DNA of 64,000 bases from an uncultured Pelagibacteraceae bacterium. GTDB lineage: Bacteria > Pseudomonadota > Alphaproteobacteria > Pelagibacterales > Pelagibacteraceae. The DNA lies in contig CACOJX010000001.1 of NCBI GenBank assembly GCA_902627645.1, positions 62,001 to 126,000 of the forward strand. Reading direction: 5' to 3'. The notes beneath the pieces were generated by a model. The model had not been told where the DNA came from. It searched no databases and worked only from the letters and a program-made list of their open reading frames with translations. Made by a program: the position numbers and the translations under genes. This document shows, piece after piece, positions 1 to 8,468 of this stretch (its first letter is position 1; each line of letters starts with the position of its first letter).

Positions 1-52
1 TAAATCCAAGTACCAAAACAGTTGCAAACAACATTGAAATGATTTTTTTCAT
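1..52 (-). CDS. N-terminus of an exported protein (partial)
   Basis: An ATG at 52 on the minus strand opens a frame that runs off the left edge of the window. The 17 visible residues begin M-K-K-I-I and continue as an unbroken hydrophobic run, which looks like a Sec signal peptide. A GAGG ribosome-binding site lies about 8 bases upstream of the ATG. The mature protein is outside the window, so no function can be given. A periplasmic binding protein or lipoprotein would be typical for such a start, but that is only a guess. It is divergent from the GMC oxidoreductase gene, with about 130 bases between them. Confidence 0.6.
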   Translation of the reverse strand, partial: MKKIISMLFATVLVLGF

Positions 53-183
53 TATATTTCCTCTTGTTAGTTAAATTTAACTTGAACCATACAATCAGAA
101 AAACAATGCTGACACAAGTGACAATTGATTAATATGAGTGTAAAAATACAAAATAACTTTAACAAAAAAAGATTCAACTATTA

Positions 184-1779
184 ATGGAAAATTTTGACTA
201 CATTATTATTGGTGCTGGCTCAGCCGGATGTGTTCTTGCAAATCGACTTTCAGAAAATCCTGCTAATAAAGTTTTGTTGATAGAAGCAGGAGGTAAAGAC
301 AATTACCCATGGATACATATACCAGTAGGATATTTTAAAACTATGCACAATCCTTCAGTAGATTGGTGTTATAAAACTGAACCTGATGAAACAATGAATG
401 GAAGATCAATTCGTTATCCTAGAGGAAAAACTTTAGGAGGCAGCTCCTCTATAAATGGTCTTCTTTATATAAGAGGTCAAAGTAAAGACTATGATATCTG
501 GAGACAAATGGGTAATTCTGGATGGGGCTGGGAAGATGTTCTTCCATATTTTATCAAAGCTGAAAACCAAGAAAGAGGAAAAGATGAATATCATGGTGTG
601 GGTGGACCCATGTCCGTATCAGATCAAAGAATACAATTGCCGTTATTGAATGAATTTCAAAATGCAGCTGAGGAATTTGGTATTCCTAAAACCAAAGATT
701 TTAATACAGGAGACAATTATGGATGTGGATATTTTCAAGTAACAGAAAAAGATGGTTTTAGATGCAGTACTGCTGTTGGTTATTTAAATCCAATTAAAAA
801 AAGGAAAAATCTATTCATTGTTACAAATGCACATGTCAAGAAAATTAATTTTGAAAATAAAACTGCAAAAGAGGTTGAATACTGGCTGGATAATGATCTA
901 AAAAAAGTAGCTTCCAATAAAGAAATAATTCTTTCGTCAGGAGCTATTGGTTCTCCTCAAATTTTACAAACATCTGGAATAGGAAATTATCAAAAACTAA
1001 AAAATTTAGGAATTGAAATGGTACATGAATTAAAAGGTGTTGGTGAAAACTTACAAGATCATTTAATGTTTAGACCAATATATAAAGTACATGGGCTCAA
1101 ATCTCTCAATAAAAAAATTAATAGTTTATTTGGTAATTTAATGATTGGTTTAGAATATATCTTTAATCGCAGTGGCCCTATGACAATGGGAGCTAGCCAA
1201 ATGTGCATGTTTGCTAAAAGCGATCCCACATTAGAATTACCTGATCTACAATGGCACGTTCAGCCCATGAGTATGGATACATTGGGAGCTACTAAAAATC
1301 ATGACTTCCACGCATTTACACCTACTGTTTCAAACATAAGACCAACAAGTAGAGGAAATGTTAGTATAACTAATAAAGATTCTAGAATTTATGCAAAAAT
1401 TAAAATGAACTATCTTTCAACTGACCATGATCGAACAGTAGCTGCAAAAGGACTTAGGCTTACAAGAAAAATAGTAATGGAGTCAGAAACATTTAAAAAA
1501 TACAGACCTGAAGAATATAGACCAGGTATAGATATTAATGATGACGAGGGATTAGTTAAAGCTGGTTCAGATTATACTCAAACTATTTTTCATCCAGTAG
1601 GCACTTGTAAAATGGGACAAGATGATATGGCTGTTGTTGATGACAAGCTAAAAGTTAAAGGTATCAAAAATTTGAGAGTAATTGATGCATCAATTATGCC
1701 TAACATTACATCAGGAAATACTAATGCACCAACAATAATGATTGCAGAAAAAGGTGCGGATATGATAATTTCAAGTTAA
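184..1779 (+). CDS. GMC-family FAD-dependent alcohol/choline dehydrogenase
   Basis: This is a 531-residue glucose-methanol-choline oxidoreductase of the BetA/AlkJ type, which oxidises an alcohol to an aldehyde using FAD. Visible hallmarks are the N-terminal Rossmann motif GAGSAG (residues 10-15), the GMC signature around GGSSSINGLLYIRG, the active-site histidine in FHPVGTCKMG (H470), and the conserved N-T-N-A-P near the C-terminus (about 512-516). The length is normal for the family. No betaine aldehyde dehydrogenase gene lies beside it, so choline cannot be assigned as substrate; other short alcohols are equally possible. The gene ends 14 bases before the first paralogue of the secreted family, so they may share a transcript. 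Confidence 0.9.
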   Translation: MENFDYIIIGAGSAGCVLANRLSENPANKVLLIEAGGKDNYPWIHIPVGYFKTMHNPSVDWCYKTEPDETMNGRSIRYPRGKTLGGSSSINGLLYIRGQSKDYDIWRQMGNSGWGWEDVLPYFIKAENQERGKDEYHGVGGPMSVSDQRIQLPLLNEFQNAAEEFGIPKTKDFNTGDNYGCGYFQVTEKDGFRCSTAVGYLNPIKKRKNLFIVTNAHVKKINFENKTAKEVEYWLDNDLKKVASNKEIILSSGAIGSPQILQTSGIGNYQKLKNLGIEMVHELKGVGENLQDHLMFRPIYKVHGLKSLNKKINSLFGNLMIGLEYIFNRSGPMTMGASQMCMFAKSDPTLELPDLQWHVQPMSMDTLGATKNHDFHAFTPTVSNIRPTSRGNVSITNKDSRIYAKIKMNYLSTDHDRTVAAKGLRLTRKIVMESETFKKYRPEEYRPGIDINDDEGLVKAGSDYTQTIFHPVGTCKMGQDDMAVVDDKLKVKGIKNLRVIDASIMPNITSGNTNAPTIMIAEKGADMIISS

Positions 1780-1793
1780 TTTAAGTTAAATTA

Positions 1794-2366
1794 ATGAAAA
1801 AAATACTAATAACTATTTTTTTAATATTGCTTTATCAATCTTCGTTAAAAGCAGAGAGTATAAGTAGCCTCGAGATCGAAGGTATGAGTATCGGAGATAG
1901 TGCATTAAATTTTTTTAGTGAAAAAGATATTATAAAAAATTCCAAAAACTATTATAAAGACAAAACTTTTACACCTGTTCAAAATGATTTATATCCTTTT
2001 TTTAAAGAATATGATGCTGTAGATTTTAATTTTAGGACTGGTGATAAAAAATATATAATCCAAAACTTAAATGGAATTCTTTATTTTGATAATGATGTGG
2101 AAAATTGCTATAAAAAAATGGATTCTATTACTAAAGATATTGATCAAAGTCTCAATTATATTAAAAAGAGTGTAAAGCAAGTTTTTAAACACAGAGGAGA
2201 TGTAACTGGTAAAAGTAAGTTTACTCAGACAAAGTTTGATCTCACAGATGGTTATGTTCTAATAATTTGTTACGATTATTCAAAAGAATTTAATAATCAA
2301 GATCATCTTTCAGTTTCTATTGATACTTTAGAAATGTTTGAATGGTTAATGAACGATGCGTATTAA
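1794..2366 (+). CDS. Secreted two-cysteine family protein, copy 1
   Basis: I do not recognise a named family. The 190-residue protein starts with a clear signal peptide (charged M-K-K, hydrophobic core, processing near K-A-E at about 19-21). The mature start carries the family block I-E-G-M-S-I-G-D-S. In the middle is a K-Y-I-I-Q-N-L-N-G motif, followed by a cysteine in E-N-C-Y-K-K and a second cysteine in I-C-Y-D-Y-S, a pair that could form a disulfide in the periplasm. It is the first of five tandem paralogues and overlaps the next gene by 11 bases, which argues for one operon and translational coupling. Confidence 0.85.
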   Translation: MKKILITIFLILLYQSSLKAESISSLEIEGMSIGDSALNFFSEKDIIKNSKNYYKDKTFTPVQNDLYPFFKEYDAVDFNFRTGDKKYIIQNLNGILYFDNDVENCYKKMDSITKDIDQSLNYIKKSVKQVFKHRGDVTGKSKFTQTKFDLTDGYVLIICYDYSKEFNNQDHLSVSIDTLEMFEWLMNDAY

Positions 2367-2958
2367 AATATTCAAAAAAATAATTGTATTCTTTTTATTA
2401 TCTTTTAGTTTTCAAACTATTCTAAATGCAGAAGAAATTAATGAAATAGAAATTGAAGGATTAAGTGTTGGGTCTAGTTTATTAGATAATTTTTCAAAAA
2501 GTGAAATTGAGGTATTTAAACAAAACTCAACTGCTTATACTCCACATAAATTTGAAGTTATATTTATTAATAAAAAATTAGAAAATTATGATCGGCTTCA
2601 AGTTACTATAAAACCTAACGACCAAAAATATATGATTTATAGCATTGGGGGGATTTTGGATTTTGACAATAAAATAAAAGAATGCAGAAAAAAAAGTGCA
2701 AAGATATTAAAAGATATCAAGAGCGTGATTAAAAACTACGAAGAGGTAAATGATCAAGCAACGCACAGTGGAGATCCTAGTGGTGAGTCGGTAATTGGTG
2801 GCACGTGGCTGTTTTTAGATAGTGGTGGTTATGTTTCTGTTACTTGTGCTGATTATGGACAAACAGTGTTAGAAAAAAATGGTTGGACTGATGAACTAAG
2901 TATTGATCTTGCATCTAAAGAATTTAAAAAATTTATGCAATATGAAGCTTATAAATAA
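2356..2958 (+). CDS. Secreted two-cysteine family protein, copy 2
   Basis: This 200-residue paralogue begins inside the end of copy 1. It has a signal peptide ending near L-N-A-E-E, then the family block I-E-G-L-S-V-G-S-S-L-L. The central motif is K-Y-M-I-Y-S-I-G-G-I-L, followed by cysteine one in K-E-C-R-K-K and cysteine two in V-T-C-A-D-Y-G. Between the cysteines sits an H-S-G-D-P-S-G-E-S segment that matches the T-H-S/T-G-D/V stretch of copies 1, 4 and 5. The conserved features sit in the same order in every copy while the rest diverges strongly, so these are old duplications under selection rather than recent copies. The function is unknown. Confidence 0.85.
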   Translation: MRIKIFKKIIVFFLLSFSFQTILNAEEINEIEIEGLSVGSSLLDNFSKSEIEVFKQNSTAYTPHKFEVIFINKKLENYDRLQVTIKPNDQKYMIYSIGGILDFDNKIKECRKKSAKILKDIKSVIKNYEEVNDQATHSGDPSGESVIGGTWLFLDSGGYVSVTCADYGQTVLEKNGWTDELSIDLASKEFKKFMQYEAYK

Positions 2959-2965
2959 TTTTTAA

Positions 2966-3550
2966 ATGAGAATAATTTTTACAATATTTATTTTAATTTT
3001 AGCCTCACAATCTCTATCGAAGGCTGATGATATCAGCGACTTTGAGATAGAAGGGATAAGTATTGGGGATAGTTTGTTAGATTTTTATAATCAAGATGAA
3101 ATAAAAGAAATGTATATCACAACATACCCAAAAAGTAAAAAATATATAAAACTTGGGTTTCGTGGAAATGGTAAATTAAATGATTATGAACATATAACAT
3201 TTCATGTGAAAGAAAATGATAAAAGATATATTATACACACAATTAATGGTGTTATATTTTTTGAAAATAAATTAGATAAATGTTTGAAGAAAAAAAAAGA
3301 GATTGTGAAAGATTTATCTAAAACACTTACATCTCTTAAACCCTATGACTATGAGTACGCATATAAGCATGCTGAAAAAGGAAGTATTGCTTATATAACA
3401 GATTTTGAATTGAATGATGGATCAAGTGTAAGAGTTTGGTGTGTTAATTGGACAACATATACAGAAGAGAATAAGAATTATAGCGACTCTTTATCTATTT
3501 CAATGTCACCAAAATATTTTTTAGACTGGTTAAATAATGAGTCGCAATAA
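2966..3550 (+). CDS. Secreted two-cysteine family protein, copy 3
   Basis: A 194-residue member with a signal peptide cleaved near S-K-A-D-D. The family block reads F-E-I-E-G-I-S-I-G-D-S-L-L. The central motif is R-Y-I-I-H-T-I-N-G-V-I-F-F, with cysteine one in D-K-C-L-K-K and cysteine two in V-W-C-V-N-W. This copy lacks the glycine-rich H-S-G-D-type segment seen between the cysteines in copies 1, 2, 4 and 5; it has H-A-E-K-G-S there instead. Only seven bases separate it from copy 2. No enzyme motif is visible, so a binding or structural role in the envelope is more likely than catalysis, but that is inference. Confidence 0.84.
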   Translation: MRIIFTIFILILASQSLSKADDISDFEIEGISIGDSLLDFYNQDEIKEMYITTYPKSKKYIKLGFRGNGKLNDYEHITFHVKENDKRYIIHTINGVIFFENKLDKCLKKKKEIVKDLSKTLTSLKPYDYEYAYKHAEKGSIAYITDFELNDGSSVRVWCVNWTTYTEENKNYSDSLSISMSPKYFLDWLNNESQ

Positions 3551-3586
3551 CTATCAACCACAGGTCACAGTGAGAGAGTGTTATTT

Positions 3587-4168
3587 ATGAGGATGTTTAT
3601 AACAGTATTAATTATAATTTTTAACCTTCAAACCTGGACCAAAGCTGATGATATTAGAGACTTTGAAATCGAGGGAATAAGCATTGGAGATAGTGTATTA
3701 AATTTTTTTAGTATGGACGAAATTAAAAATAATACCTGGGACTATTTCAAAAATAAAGAGTTTACACCATTACAATTTGATTATCCTAAATTTGCAACAA
3801 CTTATGATGCAATAGATATTCAATACAAAACAAACGACAATGATTATAAAATTATGGGTCTAAGTGGAATAATTTTTTATACTGATAAAAAAAAAATAAA
3901 TGAATGCTATAAAAAAATGGATAATATTATAATTGATATAAGATCATCAATTGAAAATTTGAAGGAGACAAAAAAAAATACTTATACACATACGGGTGTT
4001 GATGATGGTGGAAAAAGTACAGTTACTCAAGTAAGCTTTGAAAATGAAGGGCTAGATGCTATTACAATTCAATGTTACAATTATTCAACAGAAAGTCAAA
4101 ATCATTTAAGAATTGGAATTAATACATACGAATATAGATATTTTCTTGAAAATAAAGCCTACAATTAA
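3587..4168 (+). CDS. Secreted two-cysteine family protein, copy 4
   Basis: A 193-residue paralogue. I chose the ATG at 3587 over a GTG at 3578 because it gives a normal signal peptide and leaves a purine-rich G-A-G-A-G-A stretch upstream as ribosome-binding site; another ATG six bases further on is also possible. The block F-E-I-E-G-I-S-I-G-D-S-V-L follows a cleavage site near K-A-D-D. The central motif is Y-K-I-M-G-L-S-G-I-I-F-Y, cysteine one is in N-E-C-Y-K-K and cysteine two in I-Q-C-Y-N-Y-S. By eye it is closest to copy 1: both keep an F-T-P-L/V-Q segment after the first block. Confidence 0.82.
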   Translation: MRMFITVLIIIFNLQTWTKADDIRDFEIEGISIGDSVLNFFSMDEIKNNTWDYFKNKEFTPLQFDYPKFATTYDAIDIQYKTNDNDYKIMGLSGIIFYTDKKKINECYKKMDNIIIDIRSSIENLKETKKNTYTHTGVDDGGKSTVTQVSFENEGLDAITIQCYNYSTESQNHLRIGINTYEYRYFLENKAYN

Positions 4169-4221
4169 TTAAAGTTTTTTTTAAATCTTAATGATTATGT
4201 TAAGATAATTAGTGATATAGT

Positions 4222-4818
4222 ATGAAAACTTTCTTAATTACTTTTTTTTTAATCTTCAGTCTTCAATCTTGGACTAAAGCTGATGATATAAAAGAATTTG
4301 AAATGGAAGGGATGAGTATCGGAAGCAGTTTATTAGATTTTTTTTCTAAAGAAAAAATCGACTCTAGTATTGTAGATTGGTACGATGATCTTGAAAAAAA
4401 TAGATATATTTCTTTTGCGTTTGATAGCCCTGACTTTGAAACTTATGACTTTGTCGATATTTGGACTAAATACAATGATGATAAATATTTGATAGATACT
4501 ATTGCTGGAGTAATTTATTTTGGAAATAACAAACCTATAAAAGATATCGAAAATTGTTATGAAGAACAAAAAGTGATTGCTGAGGATATATTACAAATTT
4601 TTGATAATGCTAAAAAAATAGGACCATCAACTAAATCTCATTCAGGGGACATGAGTGGAAATTCAACTTATACTGATATCTATTTAGACCTTAATAATAA
4701 TTATGAAATTGTAATTGGTTGTTATGATTGGAGTGAGGAAATAACAAAAAAAGAAAACAAGCATGATCATATATATGTATCTATAAGATCCTTAGAACTT
4801 GAGGCGTGGCTTAATTAA
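4222..4818 (+). CDS. Secreted two-cysteine family protein, copy 5
   Basis: A 198-residue member and the last of the tandem array. It has a signal peptide ending near K-A-D-D, then F-E-M-E-G-M-S-I-G-S-S-L-L. The central motif is K-Y-L-I-D-T-I-A-G-V-I-Y-F, cysteine one is in E-N-C-Y-E-E and cysteine two in I-G-C-Y-D-W-S, with an H-S-G-D-M-S-G-N-S segment between them. A 53-base gap separates it from copy 4, the longest in the array, so it may have its own promoter. It ends 7 bases from the convergent DUF805 gene. Confidence 0.84.
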   Translation: MKTFLITFFLIFSLQSWTKADDIKEFEMEGMSIGSSLLDFFSKEKIDSSIVDWYDDLEKNRYISFAFDSPDFETYDFVDIWTKYNDDKYLIDTIAGVIYFGNNKPIKDIENCYEEQKVIAEDILQIFDNAKKIGPSTKSHSGDMSGNSTYTDIYLDLNNNYEIVIGCYDWSEEITKKENKHDHIYVSIRSLELEAWLN

Positions 4819-4825
4819 AATTACT

Positions 4826-5167
4826 TTATTTTTTTAATTTTATTGAAGGCCCGTATTTATTTCTTTTCTTAGTTCCCTCTGTAGCACACCAGATAATCAT
4901 GATGATTGTTCCGATCAAAGGTATAACACCTACTAATTGTAACCAGCCAGATTTATCAATATCATGAAGTCTTCTTGCAGTTACTGCAATATAAGGAAGT
5001 AACAATCCGATAATAAATAATAATTCTACAACTGGATTAATTACAAATCCCACTATCCAAACAAGGATAGTAAATAAATAAAACCACCAAAATTCAGACC
5101 TTGAAGCTCTACCATTAAAGTCGGCGTATTTATAAAAACAAGTTTCTACAGATTTTAAGAATGTCAT
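4826..5167 (-). CDS. DUF805 small membrane protein
   Basis: A 113-residue inner-membrane protein of the DUF805 family. The N-terminal signature F-N-G-R-A-S-R-S-E-F-W-W-F is followed by hydrophobic segments and the family's R-R-L-H-D-I-D-K-S-G-W motif (about residues 66-76), then another membrane segment. The start is set at the ATG at 5167, because upstream residues would run into the channel gene and are not family-like. It begins 8 bases after the stop of the channel homologue on the same strand, so the two are probably co-transcribed. DUF805 proteins have no established function; a link to the channel is inferred from position only. Confidence 0.87.
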   Translation of the reverse strand: MTFLKSVETCFYKYADFNGRASRSEFWWFYLFTILVWIVGFVINPVVELLFIIGLLLPYIAVTARRLHDIDKSGWLQLVGVIPLIGTIIMIIWCATEGTKKRNKYGPSIKLKK

Positions 5168-5175
5168 TTTACTAT

Positions 5176-6666
5176 TTAACCAGCATAGAAGATTTGAGCT
5201 GAAAGTAAAATATAAATTGCAGCTCCCCAAATTTTAATAACCTTATTTATTTTCATTACTTTTATTTGATTTTTTGAAATAAATTTACTGAAAGCAATAC
5301 TTAAGAATACTGGAATGCAACAAAATATATAAGAAAGCAATATAAATCTGTCCATATCAGTTAAATATTCTAATTTCGGAATATCGTCTTGAAAAACAAA
5401 ATTATATGCAATCAAAGCCAGTAAGGCAATTATCGAGGTATTTAATCGTGCCTCGTATTTTTCAGTCGGTATCCAAAGTACATACCAAGCAACACAAAGA
5501 ATTAAAAAAACTGGTAACATTATTTTCCATAAATAATGTTCGAAATTTCTCTGTATAATAATTTCAATATCTAAAACATTTTCTTCAACAGCTTCAATTT
5601 CTTGATTATATATATTCCATTCATTGCTATATAAAGCTTTACTTTTTACCGAAACACCATCATTTGGAATTTTCCAAGCCTTTAGTTTATTTACTTCAGG
5701 TTTTATAAAGTTCTCTAAATTAACAAATACACCTGCCTCAGGGGAAATTAAAGTAAGAGTTCCAATATTTTTATTATCTTCAAAATTTCGATTTGAAAAA
5801 TTTTTAACTCCAGTTTTAATTCTTATGATAAGTTTTTGAGTATCAAAAGGAAAACTCCTAAAATCAAATGATTGTCTAAAAAAACCAACTCCTTTCTCTG
5901 TTCTCAGGGTTCTTAATAAATCATCATCGATAGTAATTTGAAAAACAGGGTTTGCTAAAACTTCCTTATTTTTTAATCCTTCTCTAACATCTGCATCATA
6001 TCTAAATTCTTCAAATTCAACTGTTTCTAGTGGCCAATTGTTTTTTTCCCTAGCTTCACGACATATATTTATTAATTGACCACTAAAGAGATCTGTTCCT
6101 TTTAAAGTTTTAATTAAATCTTTTCTTACATTTGTAAATTTAGAATTAAATGACATTTCTAATATACCGATATTTGTATCAATATTTTGAATACTCAAAA
6201 TTTCAAAATTTTCTAATTTGAAATTATTAAATTTGTAAGGTTTCGATGAAATTGAAATAGTTTTACCATTATCTAGTTCATAATTATTTTCACCCCGTAG
6301 ATAAGTAAGCTTTATTAACTCGTTATCCGAAAGTTTAGATAAATCTTGATTATTTATTTTTACTACAGCTGTGTTTGAGGCCTCGAAATTTTTATTATCA
6401 AATAATGAATATCTTACTATTGGATAATTTTTTTTATTTCTTTTTATTACTACTAAATCTTTCCCATTCCAATCAAAATCAAAATGAATTCCAGCATCAT
6501 TTCTTGTCTCATTATATTCAGTGTTTCTAGGGTCGTTATTTATAATATAATCCATTGTTTCATTTTCACAGATATTCTCGTTTGAAAATGATACTGATGA
6601 AATAAAGAGTGCTTTATTTAACACTAAGAGAAATAAAACAAATTTAATTATATTTTTGATTTTCAC
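5176..6666 (-). CDS. Pentameric ligand-gated ion channel (Cys-loop-like) homologue
   Basis: A 496-residue protein with a signal peptide (residues 1-28), a long extracytoplasmic part, and four membrane segments at the C-terminus. The stretch F-R-S-F-P-F-D-T-Q-K-L (about 269-279) is the F-P-F-D signature of the ligand-binding domain. M1 (about 379-398) has the conserved proline P385. M2 and M3 (about 408-460) are joined by an I-P-K-L-E-Y-L-T-D-M-D-R linker typical of the family, and M4 is at 476-494. The two cysteines of the eukaryotic Cys-loop are absent, as in bacterial relatives. Residues 30-200 form an extra N-terminal domain beyond the usual ~200-residue ligand domain. The ligand and ion selectivity cannot be read from the sequence. 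DUF805 follows on the same strand. Confidence 0.88.
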   Translation of the reverse strand: MKIKNIIKFVLFLLVLNKALFISSVSFSNENICENETMDYIINNDPRNTEYNETRNDAGIHFDFDWNGKDLVVIKRNKKNYPIVRYSLFDNKNFEASNTAVVKINNQDLSKLSDNELIKLTYLRGENNYELDNGKTISISSKPYKFNNFKLENFEILSIQNIDTNIGILEMSFNSKFTNVRKDLIKTLKGTDLFSGQLINICREAREKNNWPLETVEFEEFRYDADVREGLKNKEVLANPVFQITIDDDLLRTLRTEKGVGFFRQSFDFRSFPFDTQKLIIRIKTGVKNFSNRNFEDNKNIGTLTLISPEAGVFVNLENFIKPEVNKLKAWKIPNDGVSVKSKALYSNEWNIYNQEIEAVEENVLDIEIIIQRNFEHYLWKIMLPVFLILCVAWYVLWIPTEKYEARLNTSIIALLALIAYNFVFQDDIPKLEYLTDMDRFILLSYIFCCIPVFLSIAFSKFISKNQIKVMKINKVIKIWGAAIYILLSAQIFYAG

Positions 6667-6717
6667 AAATTTAATTTAATTATTTATAATAAAGATGTAA
6701 ATTAAAGAATTAATATT

Positions 6718-7182
6718 ATGGCTAAAATCAGAAAAACAGCATCTATTGAGAATGGGATTATGCAGGTTTTAAAGATATTAAATGAGGAAGAAATTCAAGA
6801 AGCTATAGGCAAAGGTTCTTCTTATTTGAGAAAATGCAGCAATCCTGATCTGCAACAACAAATAGATCATAATGACTCTATAAAACTTGATCTTGCTTGT
6901 ATTAAAAAAGGTAAGGCACCACATTTGTGCTTAGCTCATGAGTATATTATAGCTAACGTTTCTGATAATTTAGACTCACATAAACTAAATGATATTGATG
7001 AAATGTTAGTCAAATCAACTATTCTTCATGGAAAGCTTACTGAAGTTGTTAAATTAGCGGAAGATCCAAAAAGTGATAAAGGTATCGAAATATCTAAGTT
7101 AGAAAAAAAAGAGATAATGGAAGCTATTAAAAATTTAGAAGATAAAATAATGAAAATTAAAATTACTGTAGATCAAAAGTAA
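6718..7182 (+). CDS. Unknown protein, possible phage-type regulator
   Basis: A 154-residue soluble, mostly helical protein without signal peptide or membrane segment. The N-terminal half (I-G-K-G-S-S-Y-L-R-K-C-S-N-P-D, then D-S-I-K-L-D-L-A-C) recalls small alphaproteobacterial phage regulators with a helix-turn-helix, but I cannot name the family. The C-terminal third (about 110-150) is a lysine- and glutamate-rich probable coiled coil. It lies between two minus-strand units: it is divergent from the channel gene, and its stop is only 2 bases from the stop of the convergent protease gene. Its role is unknown; regulation of its neighbours is possible. Confidence 0.7.
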   Translation: MAKIRKTASIENGIMQVLKILNEEEIQEAIGKGSSYLRKCSNPDLQQQIDHNDSIKLDLACIKKGKAPHLCLAHEYIIANVSDNLDSHKLNDIDEMLVKSTILHGKLTEVVKLAEDPKSDKGIEISKLEKKEIMEAIKNLEDKIMKIKITVDQK

Positions 7183-7184
7183 TT

Positions 7185-8468
7185 TTATAAATTTTCAAAT
7201 TTGTCCCACTCACCATCTTCATTATAGTCATATGCAATTACGTCTACCTTGCCATCTTCATCTTCGTCAATTTCAGCCTCATCAGCATTACCGTTGTTAT
7301 TTGTATCAATTAATATAATTTCAAAATTTTTATCCTCATTTTTATCTATTGCTACAATTTCAATAATTCCATCTTCATCTTGATCACCATACGCTACCTC
7401 AAATATACCATTATTATTTTCATCAACTAGCCAGGCATCGATCACTCCATTTTCATTTGCATCTGCCTCTTGTGCATTTGATAAATCAATTGAACCTTTG
7501 TCTGAAGTTTTCTTTTCCTTTTTCTTTATCCAAGTATTTCCTTTATCTTTTTTTTGAAGATATTTGCTTTTCTTCTTTTTTAATGGTTTAGGTTTTTCAT
7601 TTATAAAATCTATTACATCGTCTACTGCTATCGCAAAATTTAAATTTTCTCCCTCTGATGTAAAAGTATTAACTCCAATCAATTCTTTATTCTTATTAAA
7701 CAAAGGTCCACCTGAATTACCAGGATTAATTGCCGCTTGAGTTTGAATAACATTTGCTTTGTGTCGAGATCCTTTATATCTCCAAATATAATCTGGTCTA
7801 ACTTGACTTACCATTCCAGATGTAAAAGTCCAAAGAAGACCCTCTGGGTGTCCTATAGCAAATGACGTTTGTCCTGGTTTAACTTTATTAAATTTACCAT
7901 AGCTAACTGGCTTAACTTTTATTGGTAATTTTTCAACTTGAAGCATTGCTAGGTCTTTAGTTTTATTTACTTTAATTATTTTTGCCCCAAAAGATTCTAC
8001 TTTTGTAATTAAATAATCTTCATCGACCATTTTGTCTGGTTTTAACCATACACTTAAACTATCAGCCTCATCGATTACATGCCAATTAGTTATAATTCTT
8101 AACTTTCCTTTTTGATTTATAACAAAACCTGAACCCATTCCTTCAAGTCTATTATTTTTTCTGCTTCCAATAAAAACAACACTCGATGAAAAATCATTAT
8201 ATATATCTTCTGCACCTTTATATTTAGGTTGACTGCGGTTTTTGTTATTGTCTTGAATTTCTTTTTGTTTTTCAGACAATGCTTCATTTAAATCTTTAAC
8301 ACTGTCTAAAAGATTTTCAGCATTTTCACTATCAACAAGGTTTGTATCATTAACTTTATATGCTGCTTGTGAAACAATTTTAGATTGATTGATATTCCGA
8401 ATGTCTAAAGCAAAAACTTTACCAAATAAAAATAAACTAATTATTATGATAAAATATCTTTTAATCAT
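7185..8468 (-). CDS. Secreted trypsin-like (S1C) protease with acidic Asp-repeat tail
   Basis: A 427-residue exported serine protease of the DegP/S1C type without a PDZ domain. After a signal peptide (1-20) and a helical linker, the chymotrypsin fold covers about 90-290. The triad is visible as H130 in T-N-W-H-V-I-D, D172 in K-D-L-A-M-L and S252 in G-N-S-G-G-P-L. A lysine-rich linker then contains a W-I-K-K-K motif (W313), also present three times in the neighbouring caspase-like protein. Residues 335-425 are about seven short repeats of the form D-x-N/D-x-D/N-G-x-x-E, resembling EF-hand or thrombospondin type 3 calcium loops. The start overlaps the caspase gene's stop by four bases (ATGA), so the two are translated together. 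Confidence 0.9.
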   Translation of the reverse strand: MIKRYFIIIISLFLFGKVFALDIRNINQSKIVSQAAYKVNDTNLVDSENAENLLDSVKDLNEALSEKQKEIQDNNKNRSQPKYKGAEDIYNDFSSSVVFIGSRKNNRLEGMGSGFVINQKGKLRIITNWHVIDEADSLSVWLKPDKMVDEDYLITKVESFGAKIIKVNKTKDLAMLQVEKLPIKVKPVSYGKFNKVKPGQTSFAIGHPEGLLWTFTSGMVSQVRPDYIWRYKGSRHKANVIQTQAAINPGNSGGPLFNKNKELIGVNTFTSEGENLNFAIAVDDVIDFINEKPKPLKKKKSKYLQKKDKGNTWIKKKEKKTSDKGSIDLSNAQEADANENGVIDAWLVDENNNGIFEVAYGDQDEDGIIEIVAIDKNEDKNFEIILIDTNNNGNADEAEIDEDEDGKVDVIAYDYNEDGEWDKFENL

